A DNA stretch of 64,000 bases from Ga0077523 sp038324085 (GTDB taxonomy: Bacteria > Pseudomonadota > Gammaproteobacteria > Burkholderiales > Ga0077523): NCBI GenBank assembly GCA_038324085.1, contig JBBQHP010000012.1, positions 1 to 64,000 of the forward strand, in the 5' to 3' direction. Shown here in pieces: positions 35,123 to 43,550 of the stretch. Under the pieces are notes generated by a model, which was not told where the DNA came from, did not search any database, and was given only the letters and a program-made list of their open reading frames with translations. Each line of letters begins with the position of its first letter. The first letter of the stretch is position 1. Both the position numbers and the translations under genes were made by a program.

Positions 35123-37522
35123 TTACTGCCTCAGGTTGCTACCAAACCGCTGCTTGAGAATAGAAAGTGCCAAAGCCATCGTTTCATCAACTTCGGCATC
35201 GGTTAGGGTCTTTTGAGTATCTTGCAATAACACTCGGAAAGCAAGACTTTTTTTCCCATTTTCGACGCCCTTTCCCCGATAAAGATCGAACAATTTGACG
35301 GCCTCTACGACGGGCGGCAAACCCGCCTCTAACGCCTGCAGCATTGCCCCGACCGGCACCGAATCGTCGACCACAACAGCCAGATCGCGACGCACCGGTG
35401 GAAACCTCGAAGAGGGTCGATAGGTCGGCATCGGCACCTGCTGCAATAGCGCCGCATCCAGTTCGAACAACATCACCGGCGCTGGCAGTTCATATTTCTG
35501 CTGCCATCGAGGGTGCAACTCACCGAGCCACCCCGCCTCGGCATTGCCGACAATGATCCGTGCCGCACGCCCTGGATGCAGGGCCGGATGGGAAAACGGC
35601 TCGAATCGGCACTCCCGCGGCGCGAAGAGTGTCTCCACGTCGCCCTTCACGTCGGAGAAGTCGACTGGACGATCCGGCTCGCTCCACTGTTCGTCGAGTG
35701 CGGGCCCGAAGGCTGCGCCTCCAACGCGCATTGGTTGTTCGATGCCACGCACGCCATCGGGACCTGCGCGGGTCTCTTCAACCTTGCTGAATACGCGCCC
35801 AACCTCGAACACGCGCGACCGCGGGAGCTTGCGGTTGATGTTGTGGCGCACGTTGGCGATCAATCCGCCGGCCAATGTACTGCGCATGACCGACATCTGA
35901 CTCGCTATCGGATTGAGCACGCGAATGGGGCTTGCATTCCCGGCGAGATCGTTCTCCCACGGCGAATCGACGAAGCTGTAATTGATGACCTCGGTGTAGT
36001 CGAGCGACGCCAAAAGGTCACGCACGACGTGCAAGGACCTCCGTCCTTCAGGCTCCGCCAGCATTCGCGCCGGGGCGAGTGGCGGGTTTGCCGGAATCCG
36101 GTCGAATCCGTAAAGCCGCGCCACCTCCTCGATCAGGTCTTCCTCGATCTCGATATCGAAGCGGTAGGACGGCGGCGCGATCAGGTAGCTGCCGGCAGCA
36201 CGGGTCGCGGGGAGACCGAGTCGGGCAAAGATGTCCTCCATTTCGTCGTCCTCGATGGGAACGCCGATGACCTTGCGGGCGCGATCGGCGCGCATCGCAA
36301 CAGGCTTTCGCTCCGGGAGGCGCTCAATCGAATCGGTAACCGGGCCAGCGTCACCACCGCAGATGTCGAGGATGAGCCGGGTCGCGCGCTCGATACCGGC
36401 CACGTTGTTGTCGAAATCGACACCTCGTTCGAATCGATGTGAAGCGTCACTCGAACAATTGTACCGACGGGCACGCCCCGCGATGGCATCGGGAAAGAAG
36501 AACGCTGCCTCGAGCAGCACATTGCGCGTTTCCAGATCGGCCTTGGTGCTTTCCCCACCCATGATGCCCGCGAGCCCGATGGGCCCGCTGGCGTCCGTTA
36601 TCGCGAGCACGTCGACGTCGAGGTCTATCTCCTGTTCGTTGAGCAAGCGCAAGTGCTCGTCCTTGCGCGCGAAACGAACATCGATCGAGCCGGTCAGTTT
36701 GTCGCTGTCGTACACGTGCAATGGACGACCCAATTCGAGCATCACGTAGTTGGTCACGTCCACAAGCGCGGAAATCGTTCGCTGACCAGCACGCTCGAGC
36801 CGACGTCTCATCCATTCCGGCGTAGTAGCCTTCGCATCGACGCCGCGAATCAACCGGCCGGTGAAACGTCCGCAGCCCGATGGATCGCTGATCCGGACCG
36901 GGTACGAATCGGCGATCGTCGCCGCAACGGCAGGCGGTTCGCCGCAAAGTAGCGGCACTCCCGTCAAAGCGGAGACCTCGCGCGCGATGCCCAGCACGGA
37001 CAGGCAATCGGCGCGGTTCGGTGTGAGCTTGATGTCGAAGACACGATCGTCGAGACCGAGGACGACGCGCACGTTGGTCCCCGGGACCGAGTTTCGCGGC
37101 AGCTCCAACAGCCCGCCATGATCCTCGGACAAGCCCAGCTCACGCGCCGAGCACAGCATTCCCTCGCTCTCCACGCCACGCATGACAGCCCGTCGAATTT
37201 CCACCGGATCGACCGCTTTCGACGGCAGCAGGGCACCGATGCGGGCGAGTGGCGCTTTCATGCCCACAGTCACGTTCGGCGCTCCGCAAACAATGCGCAG
37301 ACACTCTCCTTCGCCCACGTTTACGGCGCATATCTTCAATCGGTCTGCATTCTGATGCGGTTCCGCAGACATGACTTCACCGACCACCACGCCTTCGAAT
37401 AGCGGAGCCACCGCCGCAAGCTTTTCCACCTCGAGCCCCGACATGGTCAAACGGTGCGCAAGCTCTTCGGCATCCAGGGACGGATCGACCATGGACCGCA
37501 GCCATTCTTCGGAGAATTGCAT
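35123..37522 (-). CDS. pheT: phenylalanine-tRNA ligase beta subunit
   Basis: A 799-residue PheT, partner of PheS in the alpha2-beta2 synthetase. It has an N-terminal tRNA-binding OB domain (about 40-150, NADRLKICAVNVGEGE), the B3/B4 editing region, B5 (VIGVPIEDDEMEDIFARLG) and a C-terminal FDX-ACB domain (RFPPVRRDLAVVVDD). Length is usual. The start ATG 37522 has GAGGACG upstream, 10 bases from the pheS stop. The gene is intact, unlike pheS beside it. Confidence 0.96.
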   Translation of the reverse strand: MQFSEEWLRSMVDPSLDAEELAHRLTMSGLEVEKLAAVAPLFEGVVVGEVMSAEPHQNADRLKICAVNVGEGECLRIVCGAPNVTVGMKAPLARIGALLPSKAVDPVEIRRAVMRGVESEGMLCSARELGLSEDHGGLLELPRNSVPGTNVRVVLGLDDRVFDIKLTPNRADCLSVLGIAREVSALTGVPLLCGEPPAVAATIADSYPVRISDPSGCGRFTGRLIRGVDAKATTPEWMRRRLERAGQRTISALVDVTNYVMLELGRPLHVYDSDKLTGSIDVRFARKDEHLRLLNEQEIDLDVDVLAITDASGPIGLAGIMGGESTKADLETRNVLLEAAFFFPDAIAGRARRYNCSSDASHRFERGVDFDNNVAGIERATRLILDICGGDAGPVTDSIERLPERKPVAMRADRARKVIGVPIEDDEMEDIFARLGLPATRAAGSYLIAPPSYRFDIEIEEDLIEEVARLYGFDRIPANPPLAPARMLAEPEGRRSLHVVRDLLASLDYTEVINYSFVDSPWENDLAGNASPIRVLNPIASQMSVMRSTLAGGLIANVRHNINRKLPRSRVFEVGRVFSKVEETRAGPDGVRGIEQPMRVGGAAFGPALDEQWSEPDRPVDFSDVKGDVETLFAPRECRFEPFSHPALHPGRAARIIVGNAEAGWLGELHPRWQQKYELPAPVMLFELDAALLQQVPMPTYRPSSRFPPVRRDLAVVVDDSVPVGAMLQALEAGLPPVVEAVKLFDLYRGKGVENGKKSLAFRVLLQDTQKTLTDAEVDETMALALSILKQRFGSNLRQ

Positions 37523-37532
37523 CCCGGCGTCC

Positions 37533-38619
37533 TCAGGCGAACTGGCGCAGGAAGCGCAGGTCGCCGTCGAAGAAATGGCGCAGATCGTCGACGCCGTAAC
37601 GAAGCATGGTGAGCCGCTCCAAGCCGGAGCCGAACGCAAAGCCGATCCAGCGTTCAGGGTCGAGGCCGAAGTTTCGGATGACCTTCGGATGTACCTGGCC
37701 CGCGCCGGAAATTTCCAGCCAGCGTCCCTCCATCGGACCATTCTCGAACATCATGTCGATCTCCGCAGAGGGCTCCGTAAACGGGAAAAATGATGGCCTG
37801 AAGCGCACCTTCAGCTGATCCGTCTCGAAGAAACGATGCAGGAAATCTGTGTAGACGCCTTTGAGGTCCGCGAAGCTGATGTGCTCGTCGATCCATAGCC
37901 CTTTCACCAATGTTTCACCAGGTGGAAGGGCTATGGATCGCGAAGCTGATGTGCTCGTCGATCCATAGCCCTTCCACCTGGTGAAACATTGGTGAATGAG
38001 TCGCGTCACTGTCGACTCGATAGGTCCGTCCCGGTGCGATGACCTTGATCGGCGGCTCGTGGGTTCGTGCGTAACGGACCTGCATCGGGCTCGTGTGGGT
38101 ACGAAGCAACAGCGGCAGACCATCACCGTCCATCCCTTCGACGTAGAACGTGTCCTGCATGGAACGCGCCGGATGATTCAACGGATTGTTGAGCGCGGTG
38201 AAGTTGTACCAGTCGGTCTCGATCTCGGGTCCGTCGGCCACGTCGAATCCGACGGTACGGAAGATCTCCTCGACCCGGCGCCAAGTCCGGATCACGGGAT
38301 GGACGCTTCCCCTACCGCGCCCTCGACCCGGCAACGTGACGTCGAGCGCCTCTTCCCGCAGGCGGGCCTCAAGTGCACTCAGCGCGATCGCGTCGCGCCG
38401 GGCCTGCAGCGCTGATTCGATTCTGTCCTTGGCGACATTGATTCTGGCGCCCGCTTCGCGGCGTGCCCCGGGTTCGAGTTTTCCCAGCCCCTTCAGCAGT
38501 TCGGGAATCGCTCCGGCCTTGCCGAGAAAGCGCGCCTTGACCTGTTCCAGTGCGGCAGGCTCGAGCGACTGCGAGAAGGCCGCTTCTGCGGCGGCGATGA
38601 TGGCTTCGAGATTGTCCAC
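37533..38619 (-). pseudogene. pheS: phenylalanine-tRNA ligase alpha subunit, frame broken by a 70-bp insertion
   Basis: The N-terminal part (38619 down to 37915, MDNLEAIIAAAEAAF through FHQVEGLWIDEHISFA, then seven alien residues and a TGA) and the C-terminal part (ending at 37533, GLWIDEHISFADLKGVYTDF through RFLRQFA) are both typical PheS, with motif 2 (THSPMFHQVEG) and motif 3 (FAFGSGLERLTML). They lie in different frames because 70 extra bases (not a multiple of three) interrupt them. Removing the 70 bases restores one 338-residue protein of usual length. pheS is essential, so this is either an assembly or library artefact, or a truly split/bypassed gene. Confidence 0.9.
37869..37994. repeat. 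inverted plus direct duplication inside pheS
   Basis: A 35-bp direct repeat (37869-37903 and 37939-37973, offset 70) and a perfect 34-bp inverted repeat (37905-37938 and 37961-37994, 22-base loop) are interlocked. The coding strand therefore reads forward, then its own reverse complement, then forward again. This pattern is what a polymerase makes by switching strand and back, or what a chimeric read makes. It gives the pheS mRNA a 34-bp stem. Confidence 0.97.
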
Positions 38620-38637
38620 GAGAGCGTACCGGCAACG

Positions 38638-38662
38638 AAAAGGGAGGCACGATGGCCTCCCT
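38638..38662 (-). terminator. intrinsic terminator or attenuator between rplT and pheS
   Basis: On the minus strand AGGGAGGC (38655-38662), a six-base loop and GCCTCCCT (38641-38648) form an 8-bp GC-rich stem followed by TTTT (38638-38641, overlapping the last stem base). It starts 21 bases after the rplT stop. In E. coli an attenuator controlled by Phe supply lies between rplT and pheS; here no Phe-rich leader peptide fits in the gap, so plain partial termination is more likely. Confidence 0.7.
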
Positions 38663-38683
38663 CGATCGCGTTCGCGGTCGGGC

Positions 38684-39043
38684 CTAGCGGCCGAGAGCCG
38701 CCTTGGCCTGCGCAGCGAGTTGGTCGAAAGCCGGCCGCTCGAACACCGCGAGGTCCGAGAGCACCTTCCGATCGACTTCGATGGCAGCCTTCTTGAGCCC
38801 GTTCATGAACGTGCTGTAGGTCATGCCGAGTTCACGAGCCGCTGCATTGATCCGTGCGATCCAGAGCCTGCGAAACTCGCGCTTTTTATTGCGACGATCG
38901 CGGTACGCATACAGCCCCGCCTTCATCACCGCTTCCTTGGCGATCCGATAGACGTTCTTGCGTCGACCGCGATAGCCCTTGGCAAGGTCCAGGACCTTCT
39001 TGTGGCGCGCCCTTGCCGTTACTCCACGCTTGACTCTTGGCAT
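38684..39043 (-). CDS. rplT: 50S ribosomal protein L20
   Basis: A 119-residue bL20, very basic and helical: MPRVKRGVTARARHKKVLDL then AKGYRGRRKNVYRIAKEAV and the RRLWIARINAAARE RNA-binding region. Needed for early 50S assembly; in E. coli it also represses its own operon by binding the rpmI leader. It is 16 bases after rpmI, with the terminator-like hairpin right behind. Confidence 0.97.
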   Translation of the reverse strand: MPRVKRGVTARARHKKVLDLAKGYRGRRKNVYRIAKEAVMKAGLYAYRDRRNKKREFRRLWIARINAAARELGMTYSTFMNGLKKAAIEVDRKVLSDLAVFERPAFDQLAAQAKAALGR

Positions 39044-39059
39044 TTCGTCTGCTCCCCGC

Positions 39060-39257
39060 TCACGCGTACGGCATCATCGCGCGAACCGCCACGATGTTGC
39101 TCTCGTTCACCTGAGTCATCCCGCGCATGCCGCGTTTGCGCTTTGTGGTTTTCTTGGTGAGGATGTGACGACGGAACGCCTTGGTGCGCTTGATGCCACC
39201 GCTTCCTTGTGCGCGGAAGCGTTTGGCGGCTCCGCTCTTGGTCTTCATCTTGGGCAT
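39060..39257 (-). CDS. rpmI: 50S ribosomal protein L35
   Basis: A 65-residue bL35: MPKMKTKSGAAKRFRAQGSG, then KAFRRHILTKKTTKRKRGMRG, all basic. Standard gene order infC-rpmI-rplT. The 116 bases between infC and rpmI could hold the L20-responsive leader known in E. coli, but I could not see its pairing clearly. Confidence 0.97.
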   Translation of the reverse strand: MPKMKTKSGAAKRFRAQGSGGIKRTKAFRRHILTKKTTKRKRGMRGMTQVNESNIVAVRAMMPYA

Positions 39258-39373
39258 TGAAAAACTCCTGTTATCGCATGACGTCAGGCGGCCATCGACT
39301 GACGGCGCTTCGTTGGCCTGAACATCGCTTTTCTAGTGGGCGCTGGAGCACCCGGATACCGCTGCTACTGCTG

Positions 39374-39892
39374 CTACTTCTTCTTCGGAGCGATCACCAT
39401 GATCATCTGGCGCCCTTCCAGCTTTGGAAACTGTTCGACCGTTCCGAACGGTTCCAACTCGCCCCTCACCCTTTCGAGCAGGCGCACGCCGAATTCCTGA
39501 TGTGCCATCTCGCGACCACGGAAACGCAGCGTGATCTTGGTCTTGTCGCCCTCTTCCAGAAATTTGATCAGGTTGCGCAACTTGATCTGGTAATCGCCCT
39601 CGTCCGTGCCCGGGCGAAACTTGATCTCCTTGACCTGGATCTGCTTCTGCTTGAGCTTGGCCTCGTGCCGCTTCTTGGCTTCGCTGTACTTGAACTTGCC
39701 GAAATCCATGATCCGGCACACCGGCGGCTGTGCGGTCGGGGCTATTTCAACCAAATCCAGCACTGCCTCCTCTGCTAGGCGGTTGGCCTCGGCCAGGCTC
39801 ACGACGCCCAGGGGTTCGCCTTCCACACCAACCAGTCGAATCTCCGGCGCGTTGATTTCGCCGTTGATGCGCAGATCCCGTTCCTGAGCGAT
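39374..39892 (-). CDS. infC: translation initiation factor IF-3 (ATC start)
   Basis: A 172-residue IF-3, which binds 30S subunits and checks start codons. The N domain (INGEINAPEIRLVGVEGEPL) and C domain (KEIKFRPGTDEGDYQIK, KITLRFRGREMAHQEFG) are complete. No ATG or GTG gives the full N-domain; an ATC codon at 39892 does, with GGAGGG eight bases ahead. Non-canonical AUU/AUC starts are a known feature of infC and let IF-3 limit its own synthesis. It begins 22 bases after thrS. Confidence 0.93.
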   Translation of the reverse strand: MAQERDLRINGEINAPEIRLVGVEGEPLGVVSLAEANRLAEEAVLDLVEIAPTAQPPVCRIMDFGKFKYSEAKKRHEAKLKQKQIQVKEIKFRPGTDEGDYQIKLRNLIKFLEEGDKTKITLRFRGREMAHQEFGVRLLERVRGELEPFGTVEQFPKLEGRQMIMVIAPKKK

Positions 39893-39914
39893 AGGTATTG
39901 CCCTCCAGAAAAAG

Positions 39915-41831
39915 TTAAGCCGTGCTCGCGTCCTGCGGCAGCTCCGACCGGAGCCGGGCCAGGAATGAATCGAGGCTCATCGCCCCGAGATCCTGCCCTC
40001 CGCGTGCGCGCACGGCCACCTGCACGGCCGCCACTTCCTTGTCACCGATGATGACTTGGTAGGGCACCTTCTGCAGACTATGTTCTCGGATTTTATAGGT
40101 AATTTTCTCGTTCCTCAAGTCGCCTGCGACCCGGAAACCGGCTTTCTCGATCCGAGTGACCACTTCGCCTGTGTATTCGGCCTGCCCCTCTGAGATGTTC
40201 ATGACCACGATCTGGACCGGCGCCAGCCATAGCGGCATGGCCCCCGCGTAGTTCTCGATGAGAATTCCTATGAACCTTTCGAGCGAACCGAGGATCGCGC
40301 GGTGGAGCATGACGGGCACTTTCCGGGTGTTGTCCTCGTCGATGAACTCCGCGCCGAGGCGCCCCGGCAGGGCGAAATCGAGCTGCAGAGTCCCGCATTG
40401 CCAGACCCGACCGATGGAGTCCTTCAGCGAGAACTCGATTTTCGGGCCGTAGAAAGCACCCTCGCCCGGATTGAGGTCCCACACGAGGTCCTTCGCGTCC
40501 AGAGCCGACTCGAGCGCGGCCTCGGCCCTGTCCCAGGCCTCGTCGCCGCCAATGCGCTTGGCCGGCCGGGTCGACAACTTGATCAGGATCTCCTCGAAGC
40601 CAAAATCCGCATAGATCTTCCGCAGCAGGTCGATGAAGCTGGCCGCTTCCGCCTGCACCTGATCCTCCCGGCAGAAGATGTGCGCGTCGTCCTGGGTGAA
40701 AGCGCGCACCCGCATGATCCCGTGCAATGCGCCGGAAGGTTCGTTGCGATGACACGCCCCGAATTCAGCCAGCCGAAGCGGCAGATCGCGGTAGCTCTTG
40801 AGCCCCTGGTTGAAGATCTGAACGTGGCCCGGACAATTCATCGGTTTGACCGCATAGTCACGATTCTCCGAAGCGGTCGTGAACATGTGTTCGCGATAGT
40901 TCTCCCAGTGCCCCGAACGTTCCCACAGGACTCGGTCCATGACCATCGGCGTGCGGACTTCCTGGTACCCGTGGCGGGTGAGCGTGCGGCGCACATACTG
41001 CTCAACCTGTTGCCAGATGCTCCATCCCTTCGGATGCCAGAAAACCATGCCGGGCGCTTCGTCCTGCACGTGAAACAGGTCGAGTTGGCGGCCGAGGCGA
41101 CGATGATCGCGCTTCTCTGCCTCCTCGAGCATGTGCAGATAGGCGTCCTGTTCTTCCTTCTTCGCCCAGGCCGTCCCGTAGATGCGCTGGAGCATCTCGT
41201 TGCGTGAATCTCCCCGCCAGTAGGCGCCGGCAACCTTCATCAGCTTGAAGACCTTGAGCTTGCCGGTGGACGGCACGTGCGGCCCGCGGCAGAGATCGAT
41301 GAAATCGCCCTCGCGATACAACGACACGTCCTCGCCAGCCGGAATGGACGCGATGATCTCCGCCTTGTAGTGCTCGCCGATGGAGCGAAAGAATTCGACG
41401 GCCTTGTCGCGCGGCCACACTTCCCGCGCCACCGGAATATCTCGGCTCGCGAGTTCCGTCATCTTCTTCTCGATCGCCAGCAGGTCTTCCGGCGTAAACG
41501 GTCGCTGGTGCGAGAAATCGTAATAGAAACCGCTCTCGATCACCGGGCCGATGGTCACTTGGGCATCCGGGTACAGCTCCTTTACCGCATAGGCCAGCAA
41601 GTGAGCGGTCGAATGACGAATCAGATCGAGGCCTTCGGCATCCCGGGCCGTGACAATGGCGACCTCGGCATCTCCATCGATGCGATGGGAGGTGTCCACC
41701 AGCCTCCCGTCGACCTTGCCGCCCAACGCCGCCTTCGCCAAACCGGGACCAATGGCAGCAGCGACCTCCGCCACGGTGACAGGGCCTGGGAATTCCCGGA
41801 TCGCCCCATCGGGCAGTCGAATCGAAGGCAT
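39915..41831 (-). CDS. thrS: threonine-tRNA ligase
   Basis: A 638-residue ThrRS. An N-terminal TGS domain (MPSIRLPDGAIREFPGPVTV), the editing domain with HSTAHLL near 73, the catalytic core with MNCPGHV (zinc cysteine), ACHRNEPSGALHG and HRAILGSLERF, and the anticodon-binding domain follow in order. Length is usual. The ribosome site is weak. A perfect 25-bp hairpin with a U-rich tail lies 16-77 bases upstream (41847-41908), so transcription into thrS may be attenuated. It heads the thrS-infC-rpmI-rplT-pheS-pheT-ihfA run. Confidence 0.97.
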   Translation of the reverse strand: MPSIRLPDGAIREFPGPVTVAEVAAAIGPGLAKAALGGKVDGRLVDTSHRIDGDAEVAIVTARDAEGLDLIRHSTAHLLAYAVKELYPDAQVTIGPVIESGFYYDFSHQRPFTPEDLLAIEKKMTELASRDIPVAREVWPRDKAVEFFRSIGEHYKAEIIASIPAGEDVSLYREGDFIDLCRGPHVPSTGKLKVFKLMKVAGAYWRGDSRNEMLQRIYGTAWAKKEEQDAYLHMLEEAEKRDHRRLGRQLDLFHVQDEAPGMVFWHPKGWSIWQQVEQYVRRTLTRHGYQEVRTPMVMDRVLWERSGHWENYREHMFTTASENRDYAVKPMNCPGHVQIFNQGLKSYRDLPLRLAEFGACHRNEPSGALHGIMRVRAFTQDDAHIFCREDQVQAEAASFIDLLRKIYADFGFEEILIKLSTRPAKRIGGDEAWDRAEAALESALDAKDLVWDLNPGEGAFYGPKIEFSLKDSIGRVWQCGTLQLDFALPGRLGAEFIDEDNTRKVPVMLHRAILGSLERFIGILIENYAGAMPLWLAPVQIVVMNISEGQAEYTGEVVTRIEKAGFRVAGDLRNEKITYKIREHSLQKVPYQVIIGDKEVAAVQVAVRARGGQDLGAMSLDSFLARLRSELPQDASTA

Positions 41832-41846
41832 GTTTCTGATGATTCT

Positions 41847-41908
41847 GAAAAGAGATCAGGAGCCCGCATCAGGGATCGGCATTCCGATCCCTGATGCGGG
41901 CTCCTGAT
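41847..41908 (-). terminator. perfect 25-bp hairpin with U-tail before thrS (attenuator candidate)
   Basis: Positions 41855-41879 and 41884-41908 are perfect reverse complements with a 4-base loop. On the minus strand the stem is followed by TCTCTTTTC (41855-41847), like an intrinsic terminator. It lies between any upstream promoter and the thrS ATG (41831). It could stop transcription before thrS unless overridden. I saw no leader peptide. Confidence 0.7.
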
Positions 41909-42268
41909 ACCTGGGTCGTGGCGGATGCACTGCCAGCCGAGCCAAAGGCGTCGCTATCACCCGCAATGAGCCGCGGATTATGTATCAGGGAGTTGCTCGT
42001 TGGTAGCCCCAGGGCAGGCGCAGATCTCTTCTTACTCACGATGTCGTCGACCCTGTCCGGCTTGGCGCTGCAACCAGCGGCTTCCATGGCACCTCACGAT
42101 CGGTGTTCATGAAGTGTCGTGGCGTGACCAGATGCGCAAGTGGCGCCCGATACCGCCCGAGGTGATCGACGCGTGGCACCCATCGGTCGAGTGGGAACGA
42201 AGCGAGGCGGCGTATCGGCCATAATCCGCGGGAACCTTTCGTTAAGCTTGGCAGGTGTGCCGAGTTCG
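41909..42268. other. 360-bp intergenic stretch, possible gene remnant
   Basis: No full gene. A plus-strand frame ending at 42224 (RDQMRKWRPIPPEVIDAWHP, then SVEWERSEAAYRP and stop) has plausible composition but no start of its own and no family I know; it may be the end of a lost gene. On the minus strand the region would hold the thrS promoter; TACATAAT near 41976-41983 is a possible -10, without a good -35. Confidence 0.35.
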
Positions 42269-43432
42269 ATGGTCCAGCCCCGGTATCTCACAGTGTCTAC
42301 AGCGCCCCGCGTGCTGGTCATCCAGCGCCGCATGACCCACTATCGCCTGCCGTTCTTCGAAGCCCTGCGTAAAGTGTTCGACGAGCGTGGTTACCGGCTT
42401 GACGTGGCCTACGGTGACGGCACCCCGGAAGAAGCCCGCAAAGGCGATTGTGGCGAGTTGAGCTGGGGGCTGCGCCTGCCCACCCGCTATCTGGCCGGTG
42501 GGCGCCTCTGCTGGCAACCATTTTATGGCCCCCTGGCTGGCGCCGACCTGGTGGTGGTCACGGCGGAGAACAAGCTCATCTGCAACCTGCCCGTTCAACT
42601 GCTGACGCGGCACGCCCGGGTGGCGCTGTGGGGCCATGGTGGCAATCTCCAAGGTGACCCCCACAGCTGGCGCGAGCGCTTCAAGCGCCTCGTGGCGCTG
42701 CGTGCCGACTGGTGGTTCGGTTACACCGAGTTCAGCCGTCCGTTGATCCTCGCCACCGGGTTTCCGGCCGATCGGGTGACTACGTTGAACAATGCGGTGG
42801 ATACCGGCGAGATGGCAGCGCAGCGCCTTGCCGTGACCATAGAGGCTACCGAAGCCCTGCGGCGAAAGTGGGGCCTCGGAACGGGGCCGGTAGGCATCTT
42901 TGTTGGCTCGCTTTACGGCGAGAAGCGAATTGGATTCATGCTCGCAGCCGCGGAGCAGGTGCAAATCCGTATACCGGATTTCCAGTTCGTGATCGTGGGG
43001 ACAGGACCAGACCAGGCATTGGTGACGGCGTTCTGCGAACGCCACGCCTGGGCGCACGCCGCTGGACTGCTCAAAGGCCAGCAGAAGGCCGATGCAATGT
43101 CCTTGGCCCGGGTGATGCTGAATCCCGGCTTGGTCGGGTTGGGCATCCTCGACAGTTTCGTCTGCGGGGTGCCAATGGTGACCACTGATTGCGGTTTGCA
43201 CAGTCCCGAGATCGCCTATCTGGCCAATGGACGCAACGGGTTGATGACGCCGGACACCGCCGATGCCTTCGTGGATGCCGTCGTCACGTTGCTGCGGGAC
43301 GATGTCCGGCATGCTGACCTGGTGCGAGGCTGCCGGGATTCAGCGGCGGAATACACGGTGGAAAACATGGCGCGTCGTTTCGCCGATGGCGCCCAAGCAT
43401 GCCTTGCGTCTGCCCCTCGGCGCTTCGCGTAA
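42269..43432 (+). CDS. glycosyltransferase family 4 (GT-B) protein
   Basis: A 387-residue GT-B glycosyltransferase. The C-terminal half holds the donor-binding features: GPVGIFVGSLYGEKRIGFML (split by the strand GIFVGSL and loop GEKR), FVIVGTGPD, and a MLNPGLVGLGILDSFVCGVPMV segment in place of the usual E-x7-E, with G-rich loops. The N-terminal half has HYRLPFFEALR and VALWGHGG. Sugar and acceptor unknown. It lies with no polysaccharide cluster around it. The start at 42269 is tentative since the frame is open further up. Confidence 0.82.
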   Translation: MVQPRYLTVSTAPRVLVIQRRMTHYRLPFFEALRKVFDERGYRLDVAYGDGTPEEARKGDCGELSWGLRLPTRYLAGGRLCWQPFYGPLAGADLVVVTAENKLICNLPVQLLTRHARVALWGHGGNLQGDPHSWRERFKRLVALRADWWFGYTEFSRPLILATGFPADRVTTLNNAVDTGEMAAQRLAVTIEATEALRRKWGLGTGPVGIFVGSLYGEKRIGFMLAAAEQVQIRIPDFQFVIVGTGPDQALVTAFCERHAWAHAAGLLKGQQKADAMSLARVMLNPGLVGLGILDSFVCGVPMVTTDCGLHSPEIAYLANGRNGLMTPDTADAFVDAVVTLLRDDVRHADLVRGCRDSAAEYTVENMARRFADGAQACLASAPRRFA

Positions 43433-43550
43433 CTCTCGCTGGCGTTCAACCTGCACTCGACTCATACCCGCCTCGTTTCGGGTCCGTCGAGGGGAGGCTC
43501 TGAAGCGCCGCACGCGTCGAAGTCGTGCAGTTCGTGCTTCCGCCGCCCGG

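Noticed and set aside
37869..37994. Reading the pheS repeats as a CRISPR or insertion sequence
   Set aside because: There are only two direct copies and one inverted arm, all made of pheS coding sequence, with no transposase or target duplication.
42000..42224. Plus-strand frame ending RDQMRKWRPIPPEVIDAWHP
   Set aside because: Plausible composition but no start site, no homologue I recognise and it is cut off; not called as a gene.
42242..43312. 356-codon minus-strand frame opposite the glycosyltransferase
   Set aside because: The plus-strand frame carries the GT-B features; the minus frame has none.
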